From NCBI RefSeq assembly GCF_900112105.1, contig NZ_FOKV01000004.1, positions 248,001 through 312,000 on the forward strand: DNA of 64,000 bases, in the 5' to 3' direction. This stretch comes from Zunongwangia mangrovi (GTDB lineage: Bacteria; Bacteroidota; Bacteroidia; Flavobacteriales; Flavobacteriaceae). Within the stretch, counting starts at the first letter, position 1, and every line of letters starts with the position of its first letter. The position numbers and the translations under genes are program-made. The notes under the pieces were generated by a model that had not been told where the DNA came from, did not search any database, and saw only the letters and a list, made by a program, of their open reading frames with translations. Below, piece by piece: positions 28,618-41,353 of this stretch.

Positions 28618-29861
28618 TATTTACCTCCAAACTTTTCTACAGATTCTCGAAATTCCTTATGCTCTTTTGCTGTTTCTTCAAGAGTTTTTCCATTCACCGC
28701 CCCTTCCCAGGCTTGTTTTAAAGCTTTAACGCCTCCGGTTGGCCCTGATGGATGGGCCATAATCCCGCCACCGGCCATATATAGCAAATCTGTGGTATTG
28801 GTAAATTTGTAGGTATCAAAAGCCTGTCCTCCCCATTGTCCCGAAGAAACCACGGGAAGCAGCTTTTTATGATCTAGAAATGTCGTACTACACGATTTTA
28901 TGGATCGTATGACCGATTCATCTGACTCCCAGAATTTATTGCGAATACCATTCACGTGAAGCTGATCGACTCCGGCAAGCCTCCAAAGCTTTGCATAAGC
29001 GGGAAAATTGATCCCCAGCAAAGGATGCCGATTGAGCATGCCCCAACCATTTCTATGTCCGTGAATGGAAAGCTGACCGCGATCGGCAATTTCTTTTACT
29101 CCGCTCCAGCCCACACTGTTTATACTTAGAATTGCACAGGTACCTTTGTGTTTGAGTATCGTATCGTAATTTTTTTTCAGCGTATCCAAGTCTCCGGAAA
29201 TATTGAATGCATACATCACTTTCTTGCCGGTCTTCTGCTGAAAATGATTGACTTCCCTCATGATCAGCTCTACCCGCTTTTTAAATGGAGAATTAGAAGA
29301 AGAGGTCATTAATTCATCATCTTTTATGAAATCGATCCCAGCTTCTATTAAATCTTTTACCAGTTTTGCGGTTTCTTCCGGAGACATTCCTATGCTAGGC
29401 TTTATGATCGTACCTATCATAGGCCTCCCTGGTTTCACATCAGCCAAAACTTTCGTGTCCTCTGCGCCAAAAGCCGGCCCTTTGAATTTACCCTCGTACC
29501 ATGTGGGCAATTCAAAGTCGTCCAGTTTTAGACCTGTAAATTGTCGTAATTCGTATAGATTTCCCTGTAATGTGGAAATTAACGTAGGAATGTTGTCCTG
29601 AAAATTACCAATAGACCAAGATACGCTCACCTTAGCCCGTTTGAATTCTGAATTATAAACATCACCAGGAATACTGGGGTTTTCAACAGTTTCTAACACT
29701 TCAATATTTTCAACCCTGGCAGCAAAGCGTTTTTTCAGTTCCTCGGTTTCCCCAGGGACCGAAACAAAGGTACCACTGGATTGTTCTCCTGCAAGCACCG
29801 CCGCCGCATCAGCAAGATCATAAGGTGTTTCAATTAAATAATGCGCGGTAATTCTATCCAT
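28617..29861 (-). CDS. RuBisCO-like protein (probable sugar-acid phosphate decarboxylase/transcarboxylase)
   Basis: Cytoplasmic protein of 414 aa in the RuBisCO large-subunit superfamily. Residues aligned with the RuBisCO active site are kept: K154 in IGTIIKPSIG, the carbamylated-Lys/metal block FIKDDE (K180, D182, E183), HGHR (H269, R270), HVNG (H302), a loop-6-like K309 and SSGQWGG. This suggests an active enzyme that makes a metal-bound enediolate, but not CO2 fixation: no small subunit or phosphoribulokinase is present. Neighbouring DUF1537 kinase points to 3-oxo-isoapionate 4-phosphate as substrate (OiaX- or OiaT-type). A GH140 apiosidase in the same window supports apiose as source. A weak regulon site precedes it. 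Confidence 0.85.
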   Translation of the reverse strand: MDRITAHYLIETPYDLADAAAVLAGEQSSGTFVSVPGETEELKKRFAARVENIEVLETVENPSIPGDVYNSEFKRAKVSVSWSIGNFQDNIPTLISTLQGNLYELRQFTGLKLDDFELPTWYEGKFKGPAFGAEDTKVLADVKPGRPMIGTIIKPSIGMSPEETAKLVKDLIEAGIDFIKDDELMTSSSNSPFKKRVELIMREVNHFQQKTGKKVMYAFNISGDLDTLKKNYDTILKHKGTCAILSINSVGWSGVKEIADRGQLSIHGHRNGWGMLNRHPLLGINFPAYAKLWRLAGVDQLHVNGIRNKFWESDESVIRSIKSCSTTFLDHKKLLPVVSSGQWGGQAFDTYKFTNTTDLLYMAGGGIMAHPSGPTGGVKALKQAWEGAVNGKTLEETAKEHKEFRESVEKFGGK

Positions 29862-29886
29862 TTATTAAGAAAATTTAGGCTAAGAC

Positions 29887-29931
29887 TAAATTTCCTTTAA
29901 ATCAAATGAATTCGCATCCTGTTCTTTCAGG
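29887..29931 (-). promoter_or_regulatory. Weak candidate regulon promoter upstream of the RuBisCO-like gene
   Basis: Minus-strand CCTGAAAGAACAGGATG (29931-29915), a 20-nt spacer and GAAATTTA (29894-29887). The core matches less well than the other eight sites, but the position is right: the -7 element begins 33 nt before the ATG at 29861. It would give the four acid-sugar genes an internal promoter after GH106. Confidence 0.45.
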
Positions 29932-29933
29932 TA

Positions 29934-32900
29934 CTAGCGTCTTTTTTTGAGAATTACTGGCCCCAATAATCCAGATGAATTTAACTCTTCTTCACTAAGT
30001 CGGAAATCTGCCATTCTCCAGGTAAGCCTTTCTTTCTCCGGTAACAAATGATCTCCTATTAACCGATTCGCCCAGGTATTGCTAATTTTTACTTCCAACG
30101 TATTTTTTCCATTTTTAAGTGCTTCGGAAATATCAATGCGATGCGGAAACGTCCAAATCACACCGACATTTTTCCCATTTAGGACGACTTCAGCAATATC
30201 TGAAAACTCACCAAGGTCAAGCCAAATATTTTCAGTTTCTCCTTTAAATTTAAAGGTCTTGGTGTACGTTGATGTTCCCGAGTAATACTTAATTTTCTTG
30301 TTTTCTGAATTTGACCAGTCAAAAAGTTGATTAATTTCCTGTACCTCTGAAGGTCCGTGATAGGCTTCATAAAATTTTAGTTCCCAGTCTTCACTCAAAG
30401 TTTTAATTGATTCAAAACTGCTCCAGTTGTCACCTTTGGCAATAGTACGATTCGCAGTTTTTTCCCTGAAAATAATAAACAGTGCGCCATCTTTACTGAA
30501 ATTTAAAGGGATTAGCGTACGATCATTTTCAACCTTCCAACTTTGAATCGCTGTGGTTTCATCAATTAACGGATCATATAGATAAGGAACGCGACCCGTG
30601 GTTCTGAAGGAAACAATGGTTTGAAATTCTTCACCAGACTGATTTGATAAAAAGTAAATCTCTTCAATTTCGGAACTTCTATGATTCCAGGCTAATTTTC
30701 CCGCCTCTGAAAGCTCCAGATCGGGTAGCAAGACATCTGGTTCAACCCCAACTTCAGAAAAATCCTTGCCCATATAGGGCAACTGGATGACCTTACCATT
30801 TCCGATCTTCCAGAAATTGGTCTCTTCTGCAGTTAAGCCTGGATTAAATCCAGACCATATTTTATCGGTTATTTCCTGCCATTCCTGCTTATCTGCATTC
30901 GTCGAAAATCCTGTAATTCGCACAGGTTTTCCAGCAACGAATACTGTGGCTCCATTTTCAATAAGCTGAAGTATTTTTTTAGCTACTTCCGTAGAAATCA
31001 TCGAGTTTGGAGACATATTTCTGGTTCCCGGAAATAACAATGCTTTATAATCAATCTCACCCTTGAACCGGACTTTTCCATCAACTACCCGGGCATCATT
31101 CAGCAATACATCTGGATTAAAAGAGTCATATTTATAACCATTCATCGAGTTAACCCATTGGGTCATGTCCGTAATATTTTTTGAATAGGTCACCTCCTTT
31201 GGCATTTTTGAGGTAGGCTGACCTTCGTTCTCAAGCCTGAGTTGTTCAGAGGCTAACCTTTCATCTCCAAAAATGTTAGGAATAAAGGGTAATAATCGGT
31301 CTGGCAATACTGAACGAGAAGGCAATTCTTCCCCGGTAAATACAGCTAGATCTACCACCGGTTTTCCTTTCTGAAGTTGAAATTGCACTCTTCGGCAATA
31401 TTCCATCCATGCTGCTCCGGGCTCCCACCAGGTCTGATCACGCTGAATATATGTACCAATATTATCCAGGGTCATTCCTGGTTTCCTGTCTAACCAGGGA
31501 TTATGTACGAATACATGGTAAAAAAACCGATTGATCCCCAAAGCATAATTTAAATCCCCAAGTCTTTTGAGCATCTGGGGATCCTCATTCCAATCCATTC
31601 TTAACTGGGTAAAAGCTTCAGCCTGGATGATATTTTTCCCATAGATGTGTCCACCAGAAATAGCATCGAGCATATCGTTCGGTTTGTCATGCGTTGGGCT
31701 ATTCAGCCAGAATTCACCTCCCGGATAGTCCACATTCTTGAAATGCATTAGGGCATCGCTCACCATCGTTGGAGCAACGTTTTCTGAACTAAATTTCACT
31801 CCAAGCTTATCAGCTTCAGCCTTCATAGTGCCGAAGAAATGATCTACAATCAAATCTGAAATGGTTTTGCGCACATCATAAAGAACCTGCTCTGAAGTTT
31901 CTTCGTTTTCGATGGGAATTCCAGCCATGAGCGGTAAAAATTGAACAATATCGTATCCTCTTCTTTTTTTAAATTCTTCACGAAAAACACGACTCCAATT
32001 CTGGCTACCAGCCTCCCAACTGTCGATATGCAGAATACTCAAGACTTCCGGAACCAGGTCTTCACCAGCAATTTCAGTAGATTTTCCAAACCATTTCTGA
32101 AACTGAAATTTAATGGCTTCTGTATCGAATTTATCGACTTCCAGTCCTTTTCCTACTCCCCCGGTTTCATTTTCCTGTCCCGTGGTCGTATGCCCAAAGC
32201 GCATGATCTTCCAATTTCCGGCAGGAGCCTTCCATTCCAGAATTCCATTTTCAGCTACATATTCAGAAATATTAATGATGTCCTTTTGTGAAATATAATC
32301 CTCTTTCTGAATATTCATTGTTTCCGGGCTTATTCTCCAGACCAACCCAGATTTCCCTTCATAATTGCCAATTTTCGGCTGATTGGAGAGGATGATCTTG
32401 CTCACCTTTAAGGATTGTTTCCATTTCCCTGCATCCAGATCTTCAGAACCCGGTTCTGAACCTTCAGGATCATATACAAATCGGAAATATTTTGCTTTTA
32501 CCGGCTCAATACTATGCGTATAGGGAATTCCCCAATCCTGCCAGCCGTGACGGGGAGCGGTAAGCCTTCCCAATTCTTTGAATTTCTCACCATCGTCACT
32601 TACTAGAATCTTTAACCTGTGCGCCTGGTAATTCACGCCATTCGTCTCGATTCTAATAGATTTACATAAAAAAGGCTCATCAAACTCATACTGAACCCAT
32701 CCCTTTTCCGAAAGTTTGAATTCATCGTTTTTTGTTTGACTGGTGAGAAAATTGAGCTCTACATCCTCTTTTGTAGACGTTACTTTTGGAGATTTACCGG
32801 CAGATGATGTTTCATCAGATCGCTGCGGAATCGCGAAAGTGGCGATATCCATATAATAATGTTCAATGGATTCCGGCTGTTCGAGTTTCAGTTTAAGATA

Positions 32901-33334
32901 TTTACCACCGCTCAAAATGGTATCAGTATAAACCACCTTTTGCATGGATTGTTCAGGCTCGATCCAGGGTCCTCCAGCAACAGCAAATCCATCTGCTGCA
33001 TGCATGGCGATTTGAAGGTCTAATCTATTGGCTTCTTTTAAGGCAAATCCAACCATTTCCCAGAATTCAGGACTTAATTGTAAAACCGGGGGGTCGATCA
33101 ACGGAGGATCGGTAGGTCCTTTAATGGTCATTAAATAAGCGCCGGCTATTCCGGCGTCTTTCATCGCTTCGAGATCTGCTGTAATACCTTCTTTGGAATA
33201 GGCACTATGCATCCAGTACCAGTACACCCAAGGCTTAGAATTTTCATAGGCCAAATCATCTTGCTGAGCATATGAATCTGAAACATTAAAAATTCCTAAT
33301 AAAAATAATATGAACAGGATGCCTTTTTTGATCA

Positions 33335-33335
<1 letters not shown>
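29934..33335 (-). CDS. GH106-family alpha-L-rhamnosidase
   Basis: Exported glycosidase of about 1133 aa, expected to remove alpha-L-rhamnose; a Bacteroides GH106 enzyme acts on RG-II. A signal peptide (ending SYAQ) precedes the catalytic region with VYWYWMHSAYSKEGITADLEAM, given here as VYWYWMH and EGITADLEAM, and HAADGFAVAGGPWI. Later come FSSENVAP, GEFWLNSP and a C-terminal GH2-type sugar-binding sandwich (IWLDLGEFSDIAEVVLNG, then GVIWTFPHRIDI). The frame opens with TTG at 33338, but the ATG at 33335 overlaps the GH2 stop by one base (TGATG) and is preferred. Separated from the RuBisCO-like gene by 72 nt. Confidence 0.9.
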
Positions 33336-37742
<4,407 letters not shown>

Positions 37743-37777
37743 TTACATATAAATTAAACTATAATTAAGAAGTAATT

Positions 37778-37822
37778 GCAATATAGGAGGATTGAAACTT
37801 CCTGCTATCCTGTACTTACTTG
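37778..37822 (-). promoter_or_regulatory. Regulon promoter upstream of the GH43-like/GH2/GH106/acid-sugar unit
   Basis: Minus-strand 17-mer CAAGTAAGTACAGGATA (37822-37806), a 20-nt spacer and TATATTGC (37785-37778). The -7 element begins 43 nt before the ATG at 37742. The site lies just after the stop of the CE15/CE19-like gene (37830), with no terminator between. Confidence 0.82.
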
Positions 37823-37829
37823 ATACCAT

Positions 37830-39098
37830 TTACTGCCAAGTTCTATCAGCAAATTTCAAAAACTGTATCCAATCGTACCTGGTAATATCATGAGATCCTG
37901 ATCTTATATGATATCCCATACCTTCTTCGAATACCGGTTGATCTATATTAGGAAAATCAATACTTTTTAAGGCCTTTTTCCCGTATAAATTGTAAACTGA
38001 AGAAGCATATTTCGCAGAAAGAAATTCTCCCTCAGGATCAGATCCAGGGTCGCCTTCTGCACTAGCGATGTAAACAGGTCTAGGGGCAATAAGTGAAATA
38101 ACCATATGTTGATCAAAAGGCAAATTCTCTTCCTTCCCATTAAACTTACTATAGTTTTTACTAAACCAATGTCGGTTACCTTTATTAAGCTTTGTAAGGT
38201 CTTCTCCCATTTTACGCTTAGAAAGTGCTGCTCCACCACCGCCAGATTCATTGCTAATTACCATTCCAAACCTCTTGTCGTTCGCACCGGCCCATATCGC
38301 GGCCTTTCCCATCCTCGAAAATCCAACTACAGCAACTTTATCTTGATCTATATCACTGTCAGTTTCAAAATAATCCATGCACCTACTCAAACCCCATGCC
38401 CAGGCACTCATAGTGCTAAAATTATCATCGCGATCTTGTAATTTGGGGTATAAAGCATGTATTCCATTTTCAAAATCATCAAAATAATCAGGATCTAAAT
38501 CACCAGCATATATAGTTGCTAATCCAAAACCGTTTTTAAGGATCAAATCAATAGGCCATCTCGAAGATACTGCTCCTCTAGATTGATTGGTTGGGTGATT
38601 TCTTTTAGAACCACCTGCTCCTATCCAAACCCACTTATCAGATAAACGAATAGCAGAATCTAAATTAACTGAATGGTTTCCTTCAAAATTTAAACCTAAA
38701 AAAACAGGTACTGGAGTTTTAATATTTTTTGGAAGATAAACTAATAAATCTAGTAAATGATAATCAGTTTTTCCTGGCAAATAAATAGCAATTTGTTTAC
38801 GTATTGCCGTATTTTTTAAAGCTGTACTATCTTCATCAAATTTTATAAATTTTAGCTTACCAGGAGCCTCAGGCGAGGTGCCATACATCAAATTCTTAAC
38901 CATGTTAAGAATTTCTGGACGACGTTCTTCCTCCCACTCCAAACTTGTGAGAATATTATCTCCGTTTTCTGCGATTAGGAGATTTGGAACTTCTATTGAA
39001 TCTAAGTTTTGAGCACTTAATTCAGAATTTATCAGAGAAATTAGTATTAGTAGAAACTTCAACCTAACAAAAATAGGATTCGCTTTATATTGCTTCAT
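37830..39098 (-). CDS. CE15/CE19-like alpha/beta-hydrolase esterase
   Basis: Exported esterase of 422 aa. Signal peptide to about residue 30. The nucleophile Ser is S261 in VVGFSRMGKAA, the GxSRxGKxA form of glucuronoyl esterases (CE15). ISNESGGGGA (E284) follows, and the His is probably H403 in RSGSHD. In a Bacteroides RG-II locus a related alpha/beta hydrolase (CE19) removes a methyl ester from a uronic acid, so uronate methyl-ester cleavage is the best guess. Automated pipelines often call such proteins acetylxylan esterase. It overlaps the GH78 gene by 14 nt, so the two are translationally coupled. Confidence 0.8.
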   Translation of the reverse strand: MKQYKANPIFVRLKFLLILISLINSELSAQNLDSIEVPNLLIAENGDNILTSLEWEEERRPEILNMVKNLMYGTSPEAPGKLKFIKFDEDSTALKNTAIRKQIAIYLPGKTDYHLLDLLVYLPKNIKTPVPVFLGLNFEGNHSVNLDSAIRLSDKWVWIGAGGSKRNHPTNQSRGAVSSRWPIDLILKNGFGLATIYAGDLDPDYFDDFENGIHALYPKLQDRDDNFSTMSAWAWGLSRCMDYFETDSDIDQDKVAVVGFSRMGKAAIWAGANDKRFGMVISNESGGGGAALSKRKMGEDLTKLNKGNRHWFSKNYSKFNGKEENLPFDQHMVISLIAPRPVYIASAEGDPGSDPEGEFLSAKYASSVYNLYGKKALKSIDFPNIDQPVFEEGMGYHIRSGSHDITRYDWIQFLKFADRTWQ

Positions 39099-41283
39099 AG
39101 CTTATAGTTAGTTCTTCAGAAGGAATTATTTGAACTTGATATTCACTATCTCCAATCTCTAAAATTTCCTCTGAACTCTTCGGTTTTGATTTACTTTTGA
39201 AAATCAAATTCCCTTTCCCTTCAACTCCGGTTACCCGAATTTCTTTCTCACTGGCATAAACCTCGATATCACCATTTGGAGTAGGTACTTTCCCTTCCAT
39301 CCATTCGAGTCCGCCAAGGTTGGGCCTGATCTCGTATTCCGAATAACCCGGAGCGGTAGGCTGAACGCCCAGATAATATTTTCCGAAGAGATAAATAGGG
39401 CTGGCACCCCATGCATGACATAGGCTTTTACCATATGGACGGCCATACATCGATAAATGCTCGTCCCCTTTATCTGAAGGATCGTATTTTTCCCAGAATG
39501 ATGTGGCTCCTAATTCCAACATTCCACCCCAATAATCCCTGATTTCATCCAGAACATATTCCTGCTCTCCAATAGCGCAAAGTGCTTCCAATTCATAAAA
39601 ACGCATATATGGCGTGGTAATCTGGAGAATATCATCATTCAGCAACACCTTCTCTTTTACACTTTGCTGTTGCTCTTCATTAAAATAATTGAAGAAAATC
39701 CCGAACATATTTGCATAGCGGGTTACGATATCCTGCATTTCACCATCAATACGCTGATGTTTCATGACCTGATTTTGTTCATCCCAGAAAACCTCAAACA
39801 ATTTCTTTTGCATATCTGCAGCAAGATTTTCGTATTTGGTTTGATCACTTTTTTCTCCCGCGATCTCAGCGCTTTTTGCCATGGCCTCCAGACTTCTGGC
39901 CAGTAGCATTTGTTCAAAACTTACTTCTCCTGTCTTTGGTAAACCATCTGCCCAGTCTATAAAGACCCAGTCACCCTCCAACGGTTCTAAAAAGCCTGCT
40001 TCATTTCTTCTTCCCAGCACAAACTCCATAAGACTCTTCATACGTGGATAAAATTGTTTAATGAATTTGGTGTCTCCGGTATAGATATAATAGTCATAAA
40101 TCCCCACAAACCAGTACAGCGAATAATCCATAATAGTATTAATATGAGCAGTGACCGGTTCTTTTCCGCGAAGCGACAAAAGTGTTCTTTCTACGGAATT
40201 GTTATCGAAGAACAGGTAGTAATTCATCAAATAGCTCTGGTAAGCATCACCAGACCAGATCCAGCGATCCCTTTTTATTCCATCTATAAAAAATTCTCGG
40301 GAGGTAAGGTGCATAGTGTAGGCGGAAACATCCCAGATTTCATTCAGCAATTCATCTGAAGAATTGAATTCCCCGCGATAGTCCAGCGGAAGATATTCGT
40401 AAAGCATTGAAATGGAATCGTACTTAATGGAAGGATCTGCCTGCACCTGGACATAGCGAAATGCCTTGGATTCATCATGAGTATATTCTGTAGGTTGATT
40501 GCCATCAAACTGAATATAATCCAGCGTTTCACACCTGGCAGAATCCATCGCTTCTTCGCGGGATTCTCCATAATATAAAGAAAGCTGCCCTTCTCCTTCC
40601 AGGCCATGAACTTTTATGTACCCAAAAGTTTCTTTACCAAAATCGACCAATTCCCCGTCTCCAATTTTCTCTCTTTTCTTCGCATTCCAGGGTTCGGTTT
40701 CCAATCTAAAATCTGAAGGATTCTCATCGGGCGAATCAAATTTCCAGGAACCCACAGCTTTCCAGGGTGTGCCCGATTGTTGTGCATTTCCTTCTTCATC
40801 GATCCATAGTTTATCTTCGTTGGTAACGATCCATGATTCGTCTGAATTGACATATTTCCCATCGATATAAATGGATGGCAGAAATTCCTGGTTATACACT
40901 TTCAGGGATATGGTATGCTTTCCTGGTTCAATGGTGATGGATTGTGGCTGACCGTAAATTTGTTTCCCATCAACCAGTAATTGGAATGAACCTTCAGAGT
41001 GAATACTTACTTCGTCTGCTTCGGGTAAATCTACTTCCGCCTGGAAAGTGACCAAGGGAAATGGACTATAATAACGCCACAGCGGTGGAAAAACAGCCTC
41101 TCGTTCGGTTCGTCGCACCTGCATTTTATTGCTCAGCCAGATTTCAAAATCCCCGGGATACCAGATCCAGGTCGCATCATTTTTTTGAGAATTCTGCTCT
41201 TGGGAGACTACAGAATTTAATCCGAAAAATAAAACTAAAACAATAGCCGCAATTTTGGCAAAGGAGTATCTCAATGATTTCAT
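39085..41283 (-). CDS. GH78-family alpha-L-rhamnosidase
   Basis: Exported glycosidase of about 732 aa, expected to release alpha-L-rhamnose. Signal peptide (ending SVVSQ), N-terminal beta-sandwiches, then the (alpha/alpha)6 barrel with the GH78 signature FIDGIKRDRWIWSGDAYQS, GDWVFIDWADG, FWEKYDP and the C-terminal SLCHAWGASPIYLF block. A C-terminal sandwich carries the EIRPNLGGLEWMEGKVPTPNGDI-type ending, here EIRPNLGGLEWMEG and VPTPNGDIEV. The frame opens with TTG at 41286 followed by ATG at 41283; I take the ATG. First gene of a two-gene unit with a regulon site in front. Confidence 0.92.
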   Translation of the reverse strand: MKSLRYSFAKIAAIVLVLFFGLNSVVSQEQNSQKNDATWIWYPGDFEIWLSNKMQVRRTEREAVFPPLWRYYSPFPLVTFQAEVDLPEADEVSIHSEGSFQLLVDGKQIYGQPQSITIEPGKHTISLKVYNQEFLPSIYIDGKYVNSDESWIVTNEDKLWIDEEGNAQQSGTPWKAVGSWKFDSPDENPSDFRLETEPWNAKKREKIGDGELVDFGKETFGYIKVHGLEGEGQLSLYYGESREEAMDSARCETLDYIQFDGNQPTEYTHDESKAFRYVQVQADPSIKYDSISMLYEYLPLDYRGEFNSSDELLNEIWDVSAYTMHLTSREFFIDGIKRDRWIWSGDAYQSYLMNYYLFFDNNSVERTLLSLRGKEPVTAHINTIMDYSLYWFVGIYDYYIYTGDTKFIKQFYPRMKSLMEFVLGRRNEAGFLEPLEGDWVFIDWADGLPKTGEVSFEQMLLARSLEAMAKSAEIAGEKSDQTKYENLAADMQKKLFEVFWDEQNQVMKHQRIDGEMQDIVTRYANMFGIFFNYFNEEQQQSVKEKVLLNDDILQITTPYMRFYELEALCAIGEQEYVLDEIRDYWGGMLELGATSFWEKYDPSDKGDEHLSMYGRPYGKSLCHAWGASPIYLFGKYYLGVQPTAPGYSEYEIRPNLGGLEWMEGKVPTPNGDIEVYASEKEIRVTGVEGKGNLIFKSKSKPKSSEEILEIGDSEYQVQIIPSEELTISYEAI

Positions 41284-41308
41284 CAACTAATAAGCCTAAG
41301 TTATTGTT

Positions 41309-41353
41309 GAAATATCCTGAAAAATAATATTGAATATATCCTGTACCTCCCTG
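41309..41353 (-). promoter_or_regulatory. Regulon promoter upstream of the GH78-esterase unit
   Basis: Minus-strand 17-mer CAGGGAGGTACAGGATA (41353-41337), a 20-nt spacer and GATATTTC (41316-41309), a weak -7 element (A and TTT conserved). The -7 element begins 33 nt before the ATG at 41283. The two half-sites CAGGGA and CAGGAT are nearly identical here, which shows the direct-repeat structure best. The site touches the stop codon of the upstream gene. Confidence 0.75.

Noticed and set aside
28617-29861. True RuBisCO and carbon fixation
   Set aside because: No small subunit or phosphoribulokinase is present, and the kinase partner and setting fit sugar-acid breakdown by a RuBisCO-like protein.
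41311-41320. Second AATATCCTGA copy just inside the GH78 promoter
   Set aside because: It overlaps the proposed -7 element of the true site and has no -7 element of its own at the right distance.
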